A stretch of DNA of 35,000 nucleotides from Botryococcus braunii (lineage: Eukaryota; Chlorophyta; Trebouxiophyceae): positions 160,001-195,000 of the forward strand of contig KV908392.1 of assembly GCA_002005505.1 (NCBI GenBank). The letters run 5' to 3'. The position numbers and the translations under genes were made by a program. This document shows, one piece after another, positions 1 to 16,108 of the stretch. The notes beneath the pieces are model-generated. The model was not told the origin of the DNA, did no database searches, and saw only the letters and a program-made list of their open reading frames with translations. Numbering within the stretch: position 1 is the first letter of the stretch; every line of letters begins with the position of its first letter.

Positions 1-604
1 CAAGTCTCGGCCTTGGACATTGCTTGTTCAAGACTCCTGGCTACTGTCCAGATCTCAGATTCATTCCTGATTGAGGACGCATGTCGTTGTTCTCACAGAA
101 TGTCAATGCCAAGGAACTGCGGTCTGGACACGCTATACACCCCACACATTTTTTTCCTGAACATACATATTCTCAACTCCTGAAGATCTTTTGACATCCT
201 GCTGCCAGGCCGCATCCTCCCAAATATCCGCACAAAGACCTACAGCTTGTTTGACTCTTGCCTGTAGTGGTCCCTTCAACTCGGGACTGCTTACGGCTCA
301 CCCTCCCTGACCTGTACTAAGTGAAGCTTTAGTTCCCCCCCCCCCCGGGGGGCGGGTTAGCCGCATCTGCGGCTTAAGCAGGGGTGAGCAAGTCACCATT
401 GCCAGCCAGAAAAAGTTTCCTACCATGCCAAGATGATATTGTTGGGGTCGGCACATTCGGGTTGTGTAGCCGGATTTTGGATTCCGGCGGGGGAAAGCTT
501 TCCTCGGTCCTTGGTTCCGATTTTCATCTTTGTGCTTGCATTGGGCGTGGCAAAAGAGGATCACAGTTGATGCTGACAAAGCTGCCTCCTGTCCTGGTGG
601 GGGG
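1..604. other. No gene recognised; probably 5' intron or upstream of the FBPase exons
   Basis: The frame of the FBPase exon at 836 opens mid-domain, so at least one upstream exon (chloroplast transit peptide and about the first 30 residues of the mature protein) is expected before it. I could not find a convincing exon here with the expected N-terminal FBPase sequence. A C-run/G-run (about 334-353) is the only distinctive element. The missing exon may lie outside the window. Confidence 0.4.
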
Positions 605-832
605 AGGTGAAGATTGTGGGGTGGTACGATTGTGTCGGGATAAGATCATTTTGGGGTGAGATTCTGTAAAATTGTGGGGTTGTAAGATTGTGTCGGGGTA
701 AGTTAGTTTGTGTGAGATTGTGCGGGGTAAAGATTGTGTAAGGGGGTTTTTTTTTGGGGCGGGGGGGGGGGGGGATTTTGTCACATTTTGCCGGAGATTA
801 TGTTGGGGTGAGATTGTGTGGGGGTGTGCCAA
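605..832 (+). repeat. Degenerate G-rich tandem repeat before the first FBPase exon
   Basis: Roughly ten degenerate copies of a 15-20 base unit resembling AGATTGTGTSGGGGTRA run up to the splice acceptor at 834-835. They contain many GGGG tracts and several donor-like GTAAG/GTGAG strings. This is purine/G-rich sequence where a polypyrimidine tract would normally lie. It is probably an expanded intronic minisatellite. Confidence 0.65.
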
Positions 833-835
833 CAG

Positions 836-3858
<3,023 letters not shown>

Positions 3859-5424
3859 GCATCTGCAAGCGAGGCAGATGCTCTTCACGGATTAGAGATG
3901 AAGTGAATAGTGAACCGTGCATAGCAGAGAACAACGAACCACCGAATGCACCAGCGGCAGCCTGTTGCTGCGCCAGAGGTGGGGGGTGTTGGGGGGCGGG
4001 GGGGCGGCGGCCCGCAATGTGACGCGGTCCGCTCACCCCTGGTATTCTTTTTACGGAGGGAGAGGGGGCTGCTGTGTGCGAGAGCCCGAGGGGGGGGGGG
4101 GGCTTGCTGATGGGGAATATGGCGCGTTGGAACACGGGCCCGTGCACGTCGCTCGGCGGTGTGCGATGACTATTAATTAAGCCATTGGCCCAATGCGGGA
4201 TGTGGTGTTTCCAGCCCTCGGCAGCTAGCCGTGAGTTTTTGTGATCAGAGCTTCCGCCCGCCGAAGGGGAGGGGGGGGGGTGGGTTGGCCTTTGCTGCTG
4301 GAGTAAGCTGTCCTTGTTCTGGCACTCGCGGCCTCACTGGGAAGCTTAAGAACTCCTAAGTGTTGTTGGCTATTCTTATGGCCCTCAAAATATATAGGCA
4401 GATGGTCTACCTGTATTCCTGTTTTGGCAAGATGGGCCCCGTGTAATCTGATTTTGGCCCTTGAACACAAACAGACAGCGACCTCAAAACCGTAGGGAGT
4501 TGTTTGTTTGTTCTGATATTGCTCTAGTATACCTTGCTGCGGGGGCAGAGAAAAATGGTCCTTGGGGCAGCACACGCATGGATGAGACATGAACGGCCAG
4601 CAGTTCAATTCTTGGTGAGGGACAAGGCCCGAAATCTCGGATAAGCAGTTTCTTTTGGGGGAACTTAAAGTATTCAGCAGTTCCTTGTAGATGCATCTGG
4701 GGGGGAAAAACCATGGGACTCGCGGCGGTAGGAATCCATGTAACAACGCAAAGCCTGGGTTCAGAATGTGATCCGAACATCAACTCTTTTCCAGGTCCAG
4801 TTCCACACCCATTTTCATGTCCAGTTTCAGGCCCGGCCTCGGCTCCCTTGCCCCTACGTGTGCCCACCTCACCCAGTTGTTTTGCGACGCTCAGTGTTCG
4901 CTATAGGATCCCCGCACACTCAGCTTAAACGCACATTCTGAGAGGCAGGCAAACGTCTCTTGCGACCGTTGATCGCATCGGCAACGTTCTTTTGAAGCAC
5001 CTCCCGCTCCTCCTCTCCCTTCTCCCGGGGATAGGAAGAGGGGGAATCTCCGTCCCGCTTAACTTCTTGAGTTTTTCTTTTCTGTTTTAAATGAATTTAA
5101 ACTACAACGTGACCGTTTATCTCCAGAATCGACCCAAACTTGCCGGGCTTTACAAGCCAAGGTCCACACCAACCAATGCAAGCTGCGGGTTCTTAAAACC
5201 TTTCTTGCTCCCCTCCCCCCCCCCCTCCCACCTTCTCCTCGACTGCCCATTGCCTTCTCCTCTTGCATGCACCCTTCTATTGGGGCGCTGACATGCCTTC
5301 TTTCTTCTCTCCTCCCTCCCCAGATGCCATCACCTGCACTGCACACCATCCATTGCCTTGTAAAAACTTTTCCATGGCTTTGTGCCTCCTCGCAGTACAA
5401 ACAGGCCCTCCGCCCAAGGTATTT
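3859..5424. other. Intergenic; no gene recognised
   Basis: Follows the FBPase stop codon. The first few hundred bases should hold the 3' UTR, but I see no unambiguous poly(A) signal. G tracts occur near 3978-4000 and 4090-4102, with a short pyrimidine/C tract near 5208-5230. Open frames here are short and match no family I recognise. Confidence 0.5.
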
Positions 5425-5474
5425 AGAATACAGAGTGAAGCCTATCCTAACCGCACACCATAAATCTTGCCATG
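5425..5474 (+). repeat. Dispersed motif R1, copy 1
   Basis: Core AGAGTGAAGCCTATCCTAA followed by CCGCACACCATAAATC. Nearly the same string occurs on the opposite strand at 13664-13714, with more diverged copies at 14777, 15653, 20204, 21084 and 26172. An inverted repeat ATCTTGCCAT/ATGGCAAGAT follows directly (about 5464-5490), so this may be the end of a small hairpin element. Confidence 0.75.
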
Positions 5475-5569
5475 GTATGTATGGCAAGATGTATTACGGG
5501 CCGACTAAACTTTTTGTCAAGTGGGACCCCTCCATTAGCCAATACATTAGCCTCCGCATCTAAAAGTTT

Positions 5570-5721
5570 AAAGTGAATATATCAGTCTCAGGCCCCCGAT
5601 GCCCAGATGGTCACGCGTCTATCTCCGAATGGCCGCAGGTGAAAAACGTAGACGGGGCAAAGAATGAGTGACTGGGCTAATATAACAAAGAGACTGAGAC
5701 TGAGACGGATGTATTCACTTT
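5570..5721. mobile_element. Short inverted-repeat element (MITE-like), R2 family
   Basis: A 152-bp segment bounded by 22-base terminal inverted repeats (5570-5591 and 5700-5721) that match at 20 of 22 positions; the left one begins AAAGTGAATATATCAGTCTC. No open frame lies between them. Related end sequences occur at 6779-6846 (minus), 7009-7100 (plus), 19190-19220 (minus) and 24356-24384 (minus). A target-site duplication could not be fixed. A non-autonomous DNA transposon is the simplest reading (inference). Confidence 0.6.
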
Positions 5722-6536
<815 letters not shown>

Positions 6537-7008
6537 GCGTTCCCGGTGTGGCTGTTGAAGTAAAAGATGAGAGGGATGAAGTACGTCTTCGTGTGGAGTT
6601 CGAGGCGGACGCCGACGTATTGTCGTAGGCCGGATACCTCCCTATCATCTCTTCAAACCCCTTGCGCTTCTCCTCTTTCAGCGTCAGCGCCGTCCAGATA
6701 TCGAACCACCCCGGCTGGTGCTTGTCGATACGAGAGCCTGCTATTCCACGATCCCCGACTATATACTCTTTTTCCAACCGCCGGCCATTCGGATGGGAAC
6801 ATGTGACTTTTCGGGCATTGGGGGCCTGAGACTGATGTATCCAACGTAGCAACTCCACGAAGCGAGCCATACAGCAGCGGCTCCCGCCTTGAGGACTGGG
6901 GCCTCAAGGGGGAAACCGCCCCCCCCCCTTTCGGTCCCCCCCCCCCCCCCAAGCTGGGGGTTGGGGGCTTGGGGTCCCCCTCTGGCTGGGGCCCCCCCGC
7001 CCAATGAA
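6537..7008. other. Spacer with an R2 copy; a minus-strand open frame of unknown meaning
   Basis: On the minus strand about 6560-6770 reads as a plausible peptide (…GWFDIWTALTLKEEKRKGFE…) but shows no known domain and runs into the microsatellite, so I do not call it a gene. C and G tracts at 6910-7000 are low complexity. Confidence 0.35.
6779..6846 (-). repeat. Dispersed motif R2, minus-strand copy
   Basis: Reverse complement reads ATACATCAGTCTCAGGCCCC followed by CAATGCCCGAA and ending CATCCGAATGGCCG. It matches the end of the element at 5570 and the plus-strand copy at 7009, with which it forms an outward-facing pair. Confidence 0.75.
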
Positions 7009-7100
7009 AGGAAAAGTGAAAGATATCAGTCCCAGGCCCCCGATGCCCGAACAGTCACGTATCGACATCCGAATGGCCGTAAGTGCAGAAATTATACATT
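7009..7100 (+). repeat. Dispersed motif R2, plus-strand copy
   Basis: Starts GGAAAAGTGAAAGATATCAG and continues with the CCCCCGATGCCCGAA and CATCCGAATGGCCG blocks shared with 5570-5640. The AAC/AAT array begins just downstream, so its other end may have been displaced or lost. Confidence 0.75.
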
Positions 7101-7109
7101 CCCGTGCAG

Positions 7110-7790
<681 letters not shown>

Positions 7791-9513
7791 CGGTCGGATC
7801 ATCCGGATGGGCCCCTCTGGGGAGTCCCCAGAGGGAGTCCTCTAGGGAGTCCCCACTGGGGACTGGGACTCCCGAGGGGATCCTTTCCCAGTAGAGATGC
7901 GTGCGATAAGGGAGACGCACTCCTGGCTGAAGAGGATCCCCGTCTACAACTTCACTTCCACAGACGTAAATCCTGTTCTGATGCAACGTGGAATTCGAGT
8001 TTTAGCTCGCTGTTTTGGATCCCAAGGTAATGTGCCCTGTGCACTGCACTGGCGTATGTTCATGTGATGCGCGTCTCATTGTCGATTTGCGGCGTACACA
8101 TGTCTGCAAATTTAAGTTTTGACTAGAACTCTCGTTATCTTAGTTTGTCGCTTTTGCAAAGATCTTTCAGTTATGCATAGAAGCAAATAGAGGTTCATGG
8201 TGCAGTCACATGGCCCCACCGTCGTTAAAGATCAAGGTTATTTAGATGCCACCCAGTGATATAGAACGTTCCAAATACTGGTTTTAGGACGGTTCTAGAG
8301 AGCTGACCTGTAAATGTGCTGGGGGTGTAATTGGGATAGTGGCCGTTCCAGAAGAGACGGCTTCACTGTGCAAACAGGAACCGTGGCGATGGATGAGGAC
8401 GACAGACTCTCAAACTTGAATAACTATGATCATTCTGCACTCAGCTTGCAGAGCCCCGAAGGGTGTGGAAAAGTGTGGATGAGACGGCAATGTGTCGAAC
8501 CCACACTTTCTCGGATGACCCACACATTAAACTTGGCAATGATGGCCCAGTATGTCTTGAGCGATTGGGACATTGGAAGGGGAGAAAGGTGAGATCGAGA
8601 TTGTCTAGTGCATTCGTCTTGTTAGGTTGGTGCTGTATCTACCGTGCCGACATGGACGTGGTTTTGTGAAACCCCAGGCTATCGTGCTGACTGGAAGTTT
8701 CAGGTCTCATTTATTGGCATATAATTTATGTTCACTTCTATGGAAAAGAGACAGGTGACAGAGAGGGGCAAACCAGATCATACAACTAAGGGTAAGCAGC
8801 TCCCCTTCAAAGGTTGCTGTGATGTAACCCTAGGAATTGGCAGTTTCAAGCAGACCAGGAGGAGAGACAGTCACATTAGTAATGTTTATGGTTAGCGTGA
8901 TGGGCAATGGCACAGCCCTTAGAAAAGTGGGAAAGAAGTCAAAATGTAAACCAAGACTCTTGCACAGCCAGAATTTGCGGTACCAATGTCTCACATATTG
9001 GCTTTTCATGGGATCAATCAGCACTGTGGCAGGGCAGGATGGTTCCTTCTCCTATTTTCATCACGGGAAGCATGCCACATTTCAAAAATGACACTTTCTG
9101 ATGCTGCGGGGATGATTGCACGCGTCTCCCTTACCTTCTAGGATATCCCCTCGCAAAGCAACCTTCTCTACTTCGCCACAACCTCCCCATCCAGTTTGCA
9201 TACTCTTGTGCTACTTGAAGTATTTAGTTCATCATTTGCCGTACGTTGTAGCTCTCGTTTTTGAATGCTCTTTAATTTGCAGCGTTGTTTGTATTTGGAG
9301 GTTCTTTGTATTTGGAGGAAATATCGCAGTCATGCTACAACCAGAGGATTTACTGGAGGGTTTGTAATACCATTGGTAATTAGCGGCACTTTCCACACAG
9401 AGAAAGGCAGGGTGTGCTTCACAGAATGCTTAGGTTTTGCTGTAACAGGGGTAATTACTAACGGTATCGACATGGGATCAAGAGGCAGGGTGCCCTTCAG
9501 AGAATAATCAGTG
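7791..9513. other. Region upstream of the exonuclease gene, with exon-like segments of unknown identity
   Basis: Two segments look exon-like from splice signals. One follows TTTCCCAG at about 7891 and ends at 8025/8026 before GTAATG; it is open in two plus frames. The other ends at 8587/8588 before an AG|GTGAGA donor. Neither encodes a domain I know. They could be 5' UTR or early exons of the exonuclease gene, or chance. A nested pair of GC-rich hairpins lies at 7814-7864. Confidence 0.3.
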
Positions 9514-10698
9514 ATGCTGGCCAGGTTCGCCATTACGATTGTGGACAAGGAGGATGACCTTGCCGAAGGATTGAGACATCTAATGAGTTCACTTGACGTG
9601 AGTCCCCTTCCTTAAATTTCACCTCAAGTGTACCTAAGGGCATGCAAAATCTGCAGAGGTAAATTCCACATCGAGTGTTCCTGACGGCATATACAAGATC
9701 CGCAGAGGTAAATCTCACTTCAAGTTTACCTAGAGGCATGCAAAATCTGCAGAGGTAAAGTGCATGTCTTGACACTGTCTGGCCACATTCTTTCACAGTT
9801 AATTGTGCAGATGGTCGTGCTTTTGCATGTTTATGTTACGACATGCATACACGCATGCGCCCGTGACAGCCGCCAAGGCACTCTCCTATGAGGCATCATA
9901 GCACATATGTAAATAAGTGTTACACAATGCCGGCACCTGGTCAAGCTACTTGAGGTATAAATCTTGCAGCAAAGGAGAGCACCACATTCAAGCAGGGGTC
10001 CCTCACATGCGAATGTGTGGGATGCTTAATTAGGCCAGAGCCTTGGTGGCAATAGATTTGGAATGGAGACCTGATTTTGTCAAGAACAAGCGTGGCTCAT
10101 CAGTCGCACTCATCCAGCTGGCGAGCAGAAGCTGCTGCCTTTTCATACGTCTCTGCTGCTTTCGGGACAAGCGGCCTCCTGTTCTCCTGAACTTTCTGAG
10201 GTAGAGAGCCTCACGCATGTCATTTGGCAGTATACATGTAAAAATCCAATCTTGCGCCTTGAAAAATTGTGTCTGCAATGGTTATAGACGAATTCTGCGG
10301 GGTCTGTGTGTCGAGCCAACAAGCGCATCTTATTAGGAGACTTCAAAGGGTTTTCTGCTTGTCTACGTTACCTTGGTGTCATTATAAAGCTGCCTGTCGT
10401 GGATCTGTGTACATGCATTAGGGCTAAGCAATTCAAAAGCAGCTGATTTTATGGGCAAGACCTACAAAGCCTGCCACGGGCGTCGCCCTGCAGGTCATGG
10501 GCACAAAGGTCAATTCTACATATTTCTGTGCGTTTTTTGAAGGAAAAAGTGATTTCTTTGCTGTCTGCAATCATGACAAAAGTTTGCAGATGCCGTAGTT
10601 CCTGGACAAAGTGGCACAAGTTCAAAAGAGTGGAGAGCAAGAACTGCTGGTTTGATAGTTGTCGAGATTGGCAGGCTTTTGGGTTGATTTCTCTCTGT

Positions 10699-10744
<46 letters not shown>

Positions 10745-11227
10745 ACATGTGCGTGTGTGCGTGTGCGTGTGCGTGTGTGTGCGTGTGCGTGTGCGTGTGT
10801 GTGGGCGCGCACATTCTCCTGCGGCCGTGCGCGTGCGTGCAGTTGTGGAGGCGTGCGTGTGTGTCTCTTTGAATGTGCGTGTCTGCGTGTGCGCTTGTGT
10901 GCTGTTCTAGCACGTTGCCAAGACCGGGGGCACCGAGGATTGCAGAAATTGTAGGACGTGAGTGTGCTTTGAGTTCTCTGCTGATAACACCCACATTCAC
11001 TGGAATCAGGAATCAAGCACGAGTAGTGTTGCCTTTTGACACCAAAATGTAAAATTTGCTCTTAAGGATCTGGGCCTCACTCCTGAACGGATGACATGTA
11101 TGAATATGCAAGTGTGGTTTTGGGCAATCAATATCCAGTATTACACCCTGTATATATATTGCCAACCGTCGTTGTACAATTTTTTTTTTTTTTTTTTTTT
11201 TTCGATTTTGATTTTTTTTCCCTTTTT

Positions 11228-11268
<41 letters not shown>

Positions 11269-13197
11269 GGTAAAAAATGGGAAGTATAGGGAAAGCAGGA
11301 ATGGATCAATTGGAAGGACTGCTGGAACCATCCAAAGAGTTGATTCTCCAAATTGGAAGGACTTAAAGGGCCCTTGAACGAGATGATTTGCCTGATTGGA
11401 AGGGTATTGATGATATGGCCTGTGGTGTCTGAAGTTCGCTGAATTTCTGGCTTGGAATGCAGGGACCCAAGCATTCACTTGGTTGGCTTTGACTGGTGAG
11501 TTACTAGCTATCAATTTGGATTAGGGTTTCCAGGGATTAGGGATTAGGGTTTAGGATGTCCTTGGAGCTCGTGCTGTCTCAAGCTTGAATGCCGCTGCAC
11601 GCTTTACCTGTTTCACTATGCTGTGCTGCATATAATTTTCTATGCCGATGTATACATGTATGTTGTACATAAATGATGGTGCGTGTATGACTTATCTCTA
11701 CATCTTTGGAACTTCGATTATGTGTATTTGAATCAGAATCAGGGTAAGAAAGGTACAACTGCGAGCAATTTTGCATTTGGATGAAGAAAATTCTGAGGGT
11801 CGCTTAAGATACCACACCTGTAATTGCCTTTGGGAGCTATGTTTGTAGCTTGCAACACGCCCCACGGGCCTTGAAATTACAGGAACAATGCTGATGAGGG
11901 CAAGCTGCGATATACCATGGGAATTGGGAGGGAGCGTTTCGGAAACTTTCACGATTTAAAAGTCTTCGGTCAATCTCACGGCTACTACGATCTTGGGCTG
12001 GCACGGCTTACGGGATTTGTTCTTGGATGGGATTTTAAAAAACGGAAAAAGGTGAGGAGGACGCTCTTCCCAAGGTTTTTCTCCGCTGTTGAAGGATTCA
12101 CCTGCAAGGTCATCATCCATTCTGTTTTGAATTTGATAAATCGTGAGTTAATTGTGATAAATTGTCAGCGCTTGATTAATTGTGAGAGCTTGATTAATTG
12201 TGAGCTCTTGATGCTGGAAATTATGATACTGAGCATATCATGCATGGTTGGCCAACGCGTTAGTTTGCTTGTTCCATGAGAGCAAGGTTTGCATCACACT
12301 GTACACATACTTACTTGGGACCCGAAACGATTCTCCTTGGGGCTGCACGTATCATAGCGCATGTGCGGGTGTCCTATACATGTTCATACCAAGCCTGATT
12401 AGTTCTAATTCACGAACGCATCTGTATGCACTAGAACATAAATTTGCGACTGCCGAGGGAAGCTGTTAATTCCTAGACCTGTCCATGCCCCGTTGGTTAT
12501 GCCTCGGGAGTCCCAGTGCCCCCAACGGTGTCAGGTTTCCACCCTGGATCTAATGGCAACTTGGAGCGGTCTCAAAGGAGGAATGGGAGATTCCCAGAAG
12601 CTATAGACACAGAGGGAACAGGGCATCCTCTGTATGAGGTCGCAAAACCCTTCAGTTTGCAAACTGCGACTGTAGGTTTGGCGTTGCCTCACTGGGCTTG
12701 AGAGCCACCAAGCACACAGGCGGGACACAACAAGGCGAATGGCCATGAGGAGGATGGCCTGATAGATACCGAAATGTGGCTGGGGTATCCTCTGACAGGT
12801 GACCATGAGCAACTGGGAGGCCGCAGAGCTCATGCCGCAGCAGGTTAAATATGCCGCTCTGGATGCCTTGTTATGTTGGAACATCATGCACGTGCTATTG
12901 ACACGTGAGGACCCACCTACTGCAGAGGTTTGCTCTGCCTGCGGCATGCGCATGGGGCCGAGTGCTCGCGTTCCTGCGAATGGCTTGCCGTGCCCCTGTG
13001 GCAAATCCTGTATCAGTGTTCAGAGCCTGCAGATGCATGTGACTCGTTGTAACGGCAGCGACTTACACTGTGTTCGGTTTTCGCAATGCCATCACTGTGG
13101 CCGCGTAGTTCCACTTGAGGAAAACCGAGACGTGTCTGAGGGGCCCGGAGAGGTGTTGCCGCAACTGTACAGTCCGCAGGCAGCCCTTTGCAAGTGA
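9514..13197 (+). CDS. WRN/RNase D-like 3'-5' exonuclease with Cys-rich C-terminus, four exons
   Basis: Predicted DEDDy-family 3'-5' exonuclease acting on nucleic acid ends. Exons: 9514-9597, 10034-10200, 11883-12051, 12799-13197 (stop TGA 13195-13197); phases match at every junction and give 272 residues, near the size of the plant WRN exonuclease-like protein. The start is the first ATG after an in-frame TAA at 9505; upstream exons are not excluded. Exo I is VAIDLEWRPDF (Asp36, Glu38). Exo III is SNWE…QVKYAALDALL (Tyr158, Asp162). The middle segment MGIGRERFGNFHDLKVFG aligns with the exo II block but has no clear Asp where family members have one; Asp108 is the nearest acid. After residue 184 come CxxC pairs and a CxC…HxxxC pattern (CSAC, CPCGKSC, MHVTRC, CHHC) suggesting zinc binding. 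Substrate and location are unknown. A missing or misplaced exon between 10200 and 11883 is possible. Confidence 0.8.
9613..9756 (+). repeat. Three-copy ~48-bp tandem repeat in exonuclease intron 1
   Basis: Units 9613-9660, 9661-9709 and 9710-9756 each run from AAATYYCAC to CTGCAGAGGT or CCGCAGAGGT. Copies 1 and 3 are closest. The period is divisible by three in one unit only, and the minus-strand open frame across them is probably a by-product. Confidence 0.85.
10701..10868 (+). repeat. (GT)n / GTGC-rich repeat in exonuclease intron 2
   Basis: Pure GT to about 10741, then GTGC and GTGTGC variants and a GC-rich stretch. It lies between the exons ending at 10200 and starting at 11883. That intron also holds a poly(T) tract at 11180-11267 and a short telomere-like patch at 11518-11556. 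Confidence 0.9.
11180..11267 (+). repeat. Poly(T) tract
   Basis: Two long T runs separated by a short interruption (about 11203-11230). Read on the minus strand this is a poly(A) tract, such as a retroposed sequence might leave, but no adjacent LINE/SINE body or target duplication was recognised. Confidence 0.85.
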
Positions 13198-13663
13198 ACG
13201 GTGCAGCTTGGGTTAATCATGTCTCATCATTGTTGGCACGGCCCAGTCCTTCGATTCTGTGAAGTGAATTAGCCTCATCGTCATTTCGAGGCTTCCCGTC
13301 ATGTGACACAAGTTAAATGTTAAGTTTCCCCCTTCCTGTGTGCGTTCCTATGTTGAATTTTGCCTATCTGTGTGCTTGGGAGTTGTGTTCACGTTGCTCC
13401 CCGTCACGGTGGGAAACCGGTTCCCACTGTGAAACGGTGCCATATGCCATATCAGCATAAATTGAAGTGCGTGGGCGCAAGCAAACCCCCCCTCCCCCTT
13501 TTCCCCCCTGGCGCGAAGAATGTCGTCTATTGGTAGGTACGATCGTGTCCACGTGTTGGTTCTGCCATGTGGACTGCCGTGCTCCATTTTCCATAGCCCC
13601 CGAGATCACGTGTGGGCCCAGACCCACGGTTGACAAAGACGGGCCCCTAGATTCCGCGTACCC

Positions 13664-13714
13664 GCATGCACGATTTATGGTGTGCGGCTAGGATAGGCTT
13701 CACTCTTTATTCTA
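13664..13714 (-). repeat. Dispersed motif R1, copy 2 (minus)
   Basis: Reverse complement carries AAGAGTGAAGCCTATCCTAG followed by CCGCACACCATAAATC, almost identical to the copy at 5425-5474. The flanks are unrelated. Confidence 0.8.
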
Positions 13715-14256
13715 AAGACTGAATCTTTATCCCTACGCCCCTCCCAGGGTGGGGACGAGGCGGAGGCGGGGTGGGTTGCTGTGGCCGCAGTGCTTGGCTC
13801 TCCGCTGCGCGAGTTTAGGCATTGGCAATCTGAGGGGAAAGGGTGGGGGAGGGACCAGGGAAGGTAGTGTACTATAGAGTCATCACGTGCCCTTCTTGGG
13901 AAAGGGGGGGGGGGGGGGGGGGAGGTTTGGGAGGGGGGGTTGGGCAGTGCTGCTCAAGGTGTGCGGTGCAAGGGCCCCCTGCAGTCATGCGTAGTATACG
14001 TGTACCATCCTGCGTGATATTTAACGTGGAGTTGAGTGGGTGCTAGCACGAGCGTTGTGGATGTTGATTGAAAGGCTCAAAGGGAATCTGTGACTGATGC
14101 AATTGTGTCTTGCAGTCTAGAGATGTATTGTACGATATAGTATCATTCCTCATAGATGGCAGTATAACCGACTGGTGGATAGTACCATCTGAGATCTGTA
14201 GTACCATACTTAGTGCCCTTCAATGATACGGCAGCTTTCTCTGAGTCCAGAATAGC

Positions 14257-14311
14257 TTCATTTGCAAATGAGGCTGTACCTGTCAAATGACAGGTACAGC
14301 CTTAAATGAAG
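14257..14311. repeat. Long hairpin (15-bp perfect inner stem)
   Basis: AGGCTGTACCTGTCA (14271-14285) and its exact reverse complement (14288-14302) are separated by two bases. An outer stem CTTCATTT/AAATGAAG flanks them after a small bulge. Confidence 0.85.
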
Positions 14312-14776
14312 TCCGACATTTTATCGGTTGATGCGTAGTGCTTCAGCTTACCAAGGTGTCCAACAAGTATGAGATGTCGGACCATCCATTCGCAAGTGAT
14401 ACCTTTTGGATTGTAGGAAAGCTTTTCTGCCCTTGTGATCTGGGAGACGTAATATACTTTTCAAGTCATCGTTGTGTACTTGCTTAAGGTCGTTGCTGTG
14501 TGTCAGCGGCAATACACGTTGTGCAATTGGTTTCGTTGATGCACGAAGGATCGATCTTATATTCTCTATCTTCTGTCAGGCAAGCATGGAGCTGCGACAG
14601 CAGCTACTTAGAATTTTGCAAGGCGTAAGGTTGCTTGCCTGTCGTCTATGCAAGTGGGCTGTCTTTGCCATGGGACATGTCACATGAGATTGGCTGTACA
14701 TACAATTTTACTGTGTTCAATGATAATTGGCCATTCCTAGAGTGTGTATGCCGCATCAGTGATATCTGTGTTGATC

Positions 14777-14805
14777 AGGATAAGGCTTCACTCTTTCTTC
14801 TAAAC
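14777..14805 (-). repeat. Dispersed motif R1, copy 3 (partial, minus)
   Basis: Reverse complement contains AAGAGTGAAGCCTTATCCTGA, cut off before the CACACCATAAATC part seen in copies 1 and 2. Confidence 0.6.
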
Positions 14806-15652
14806 AAAAGGCACTTATGTTAAAGGGCGGCACTGATGTTGAGGAAAGGGGGACTTGTTTGGTACATGCATTGAAGCACATCAGTTGATTTGGACCCAGA
14901 CCCCCCCCCCCTCCCCCCAAGTAATCAAACAATGCGGATGAGCAGATGCTGCTGGGCAGATCAGCAAATCAATATTGAAGGAACACTTACCGGAATCCAT
15001 TCCCTTACGGAGATTAATCTCCCCTCCTCGAATACTTTAGATTTCCATCAATGCTCATTCTTTGAGATGTATGATATATCTTCTCATTCTCATATCGTCT
15101 CATTCTTTGAGATGTATTTACAGCCTTGTAAGAATGGAGAACGAACGTTCCTTGAAATATGTGTGTCGAAATTGCCCTCGAGCATGCATTCCTTAGTTTG
15201 AATTGAGCGGGAGATGTACAGTAATGTACAGTTTACAAGGAACGATGTGAAGTTCTGCAGATGCTGATCATCATGATCGTACTTCATTCAATCTGTGGCA
15301 GCTAGACATCTTGATGTACATTATAAATTGAGATGGGCGAATATCTGTTCTAGAAGATTTACATGCCACATGCACGCACACAGCAAGACTAAAGTCGTGT
15401 GACTGACTTCTCATAGTCAGCGGAATGTGAACAAGAAACGATGGTCAACACTGAAGAGCTTCTTGCACACCACCTGTAAATCCTCTGGTCTCTACAAGCG
15501 CCTTGATTTCTACGTCTATCCACCGGGTACATTATGCCATCCTCGTTTGAAGCACATGTCGGGCGTAATGTTCTGTTAGATATCATGAAGCTTATGGGCT
15601 CTCCTGCACGGGGGCGCACGAGTAGGGTGGGCAAAAACTCGTGATATTTATG

Positions 15653-15712
15653 GATTTAAAATTAAGAGTGAAGCCTACCCTAATCTCATACCATAAATCC
15701 ATCATGCAGGGA
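15653..15712 (+). repeat. Dispersed motif R1, copy 4
   Basis: AATTAAGAGTGAAGCCTACC then CTAATCTCATACCATAAATC. It keeps both halves of the motif with a few substitutions. Confidence 0.75.
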
Positions 15713-15823
15713 CGCGGAATTTTGGGGCCAGGTATTAAAGGTAACAATGAGAGGGAAAGAGAAAGAGCGAGAGAGAGGGGGTGAAGGGGGGGAGGAGAGA
15801 GAGAAAGTGAAAGTATATGTATC

Positions 15824-15975
<152 letters not shown>

Positions 15976-16035
15976 GGGAGCACGGGCGGTTGGGTAGCAG
16001 CTGGCGTCGCGCCTCCCTTGTGGAGGGTAGTCTTC

Positions 16036-16108
16036 AAACCCCACAACCCTCCCACCCCTAGACCTGGAAATCAATTTCCAGGTCTAGGGGTGGGAGGTTG
16101 CGGGGTTT
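16036..16108. repeat. Long hairpin, ~34-bp stem
   Basis: Left arm 16036-16070 and right arm 16075-16108 are reverse complements apart from one mismatch and one bulged base; the loop is about four bases. The arms include CCCACCCCTAGACCTGGAAA. Perfect enough to form a cruciform or a small-RNA-type foldback if transcribed. Confidence 0.9.

Noticed and set aside
10905..10955. Extra exonuclease exon after CTGTTCTAG
   Set aside because: Its phase does not fit between the exons ending at 10200 and starting at 11883, and it adds no family motif.
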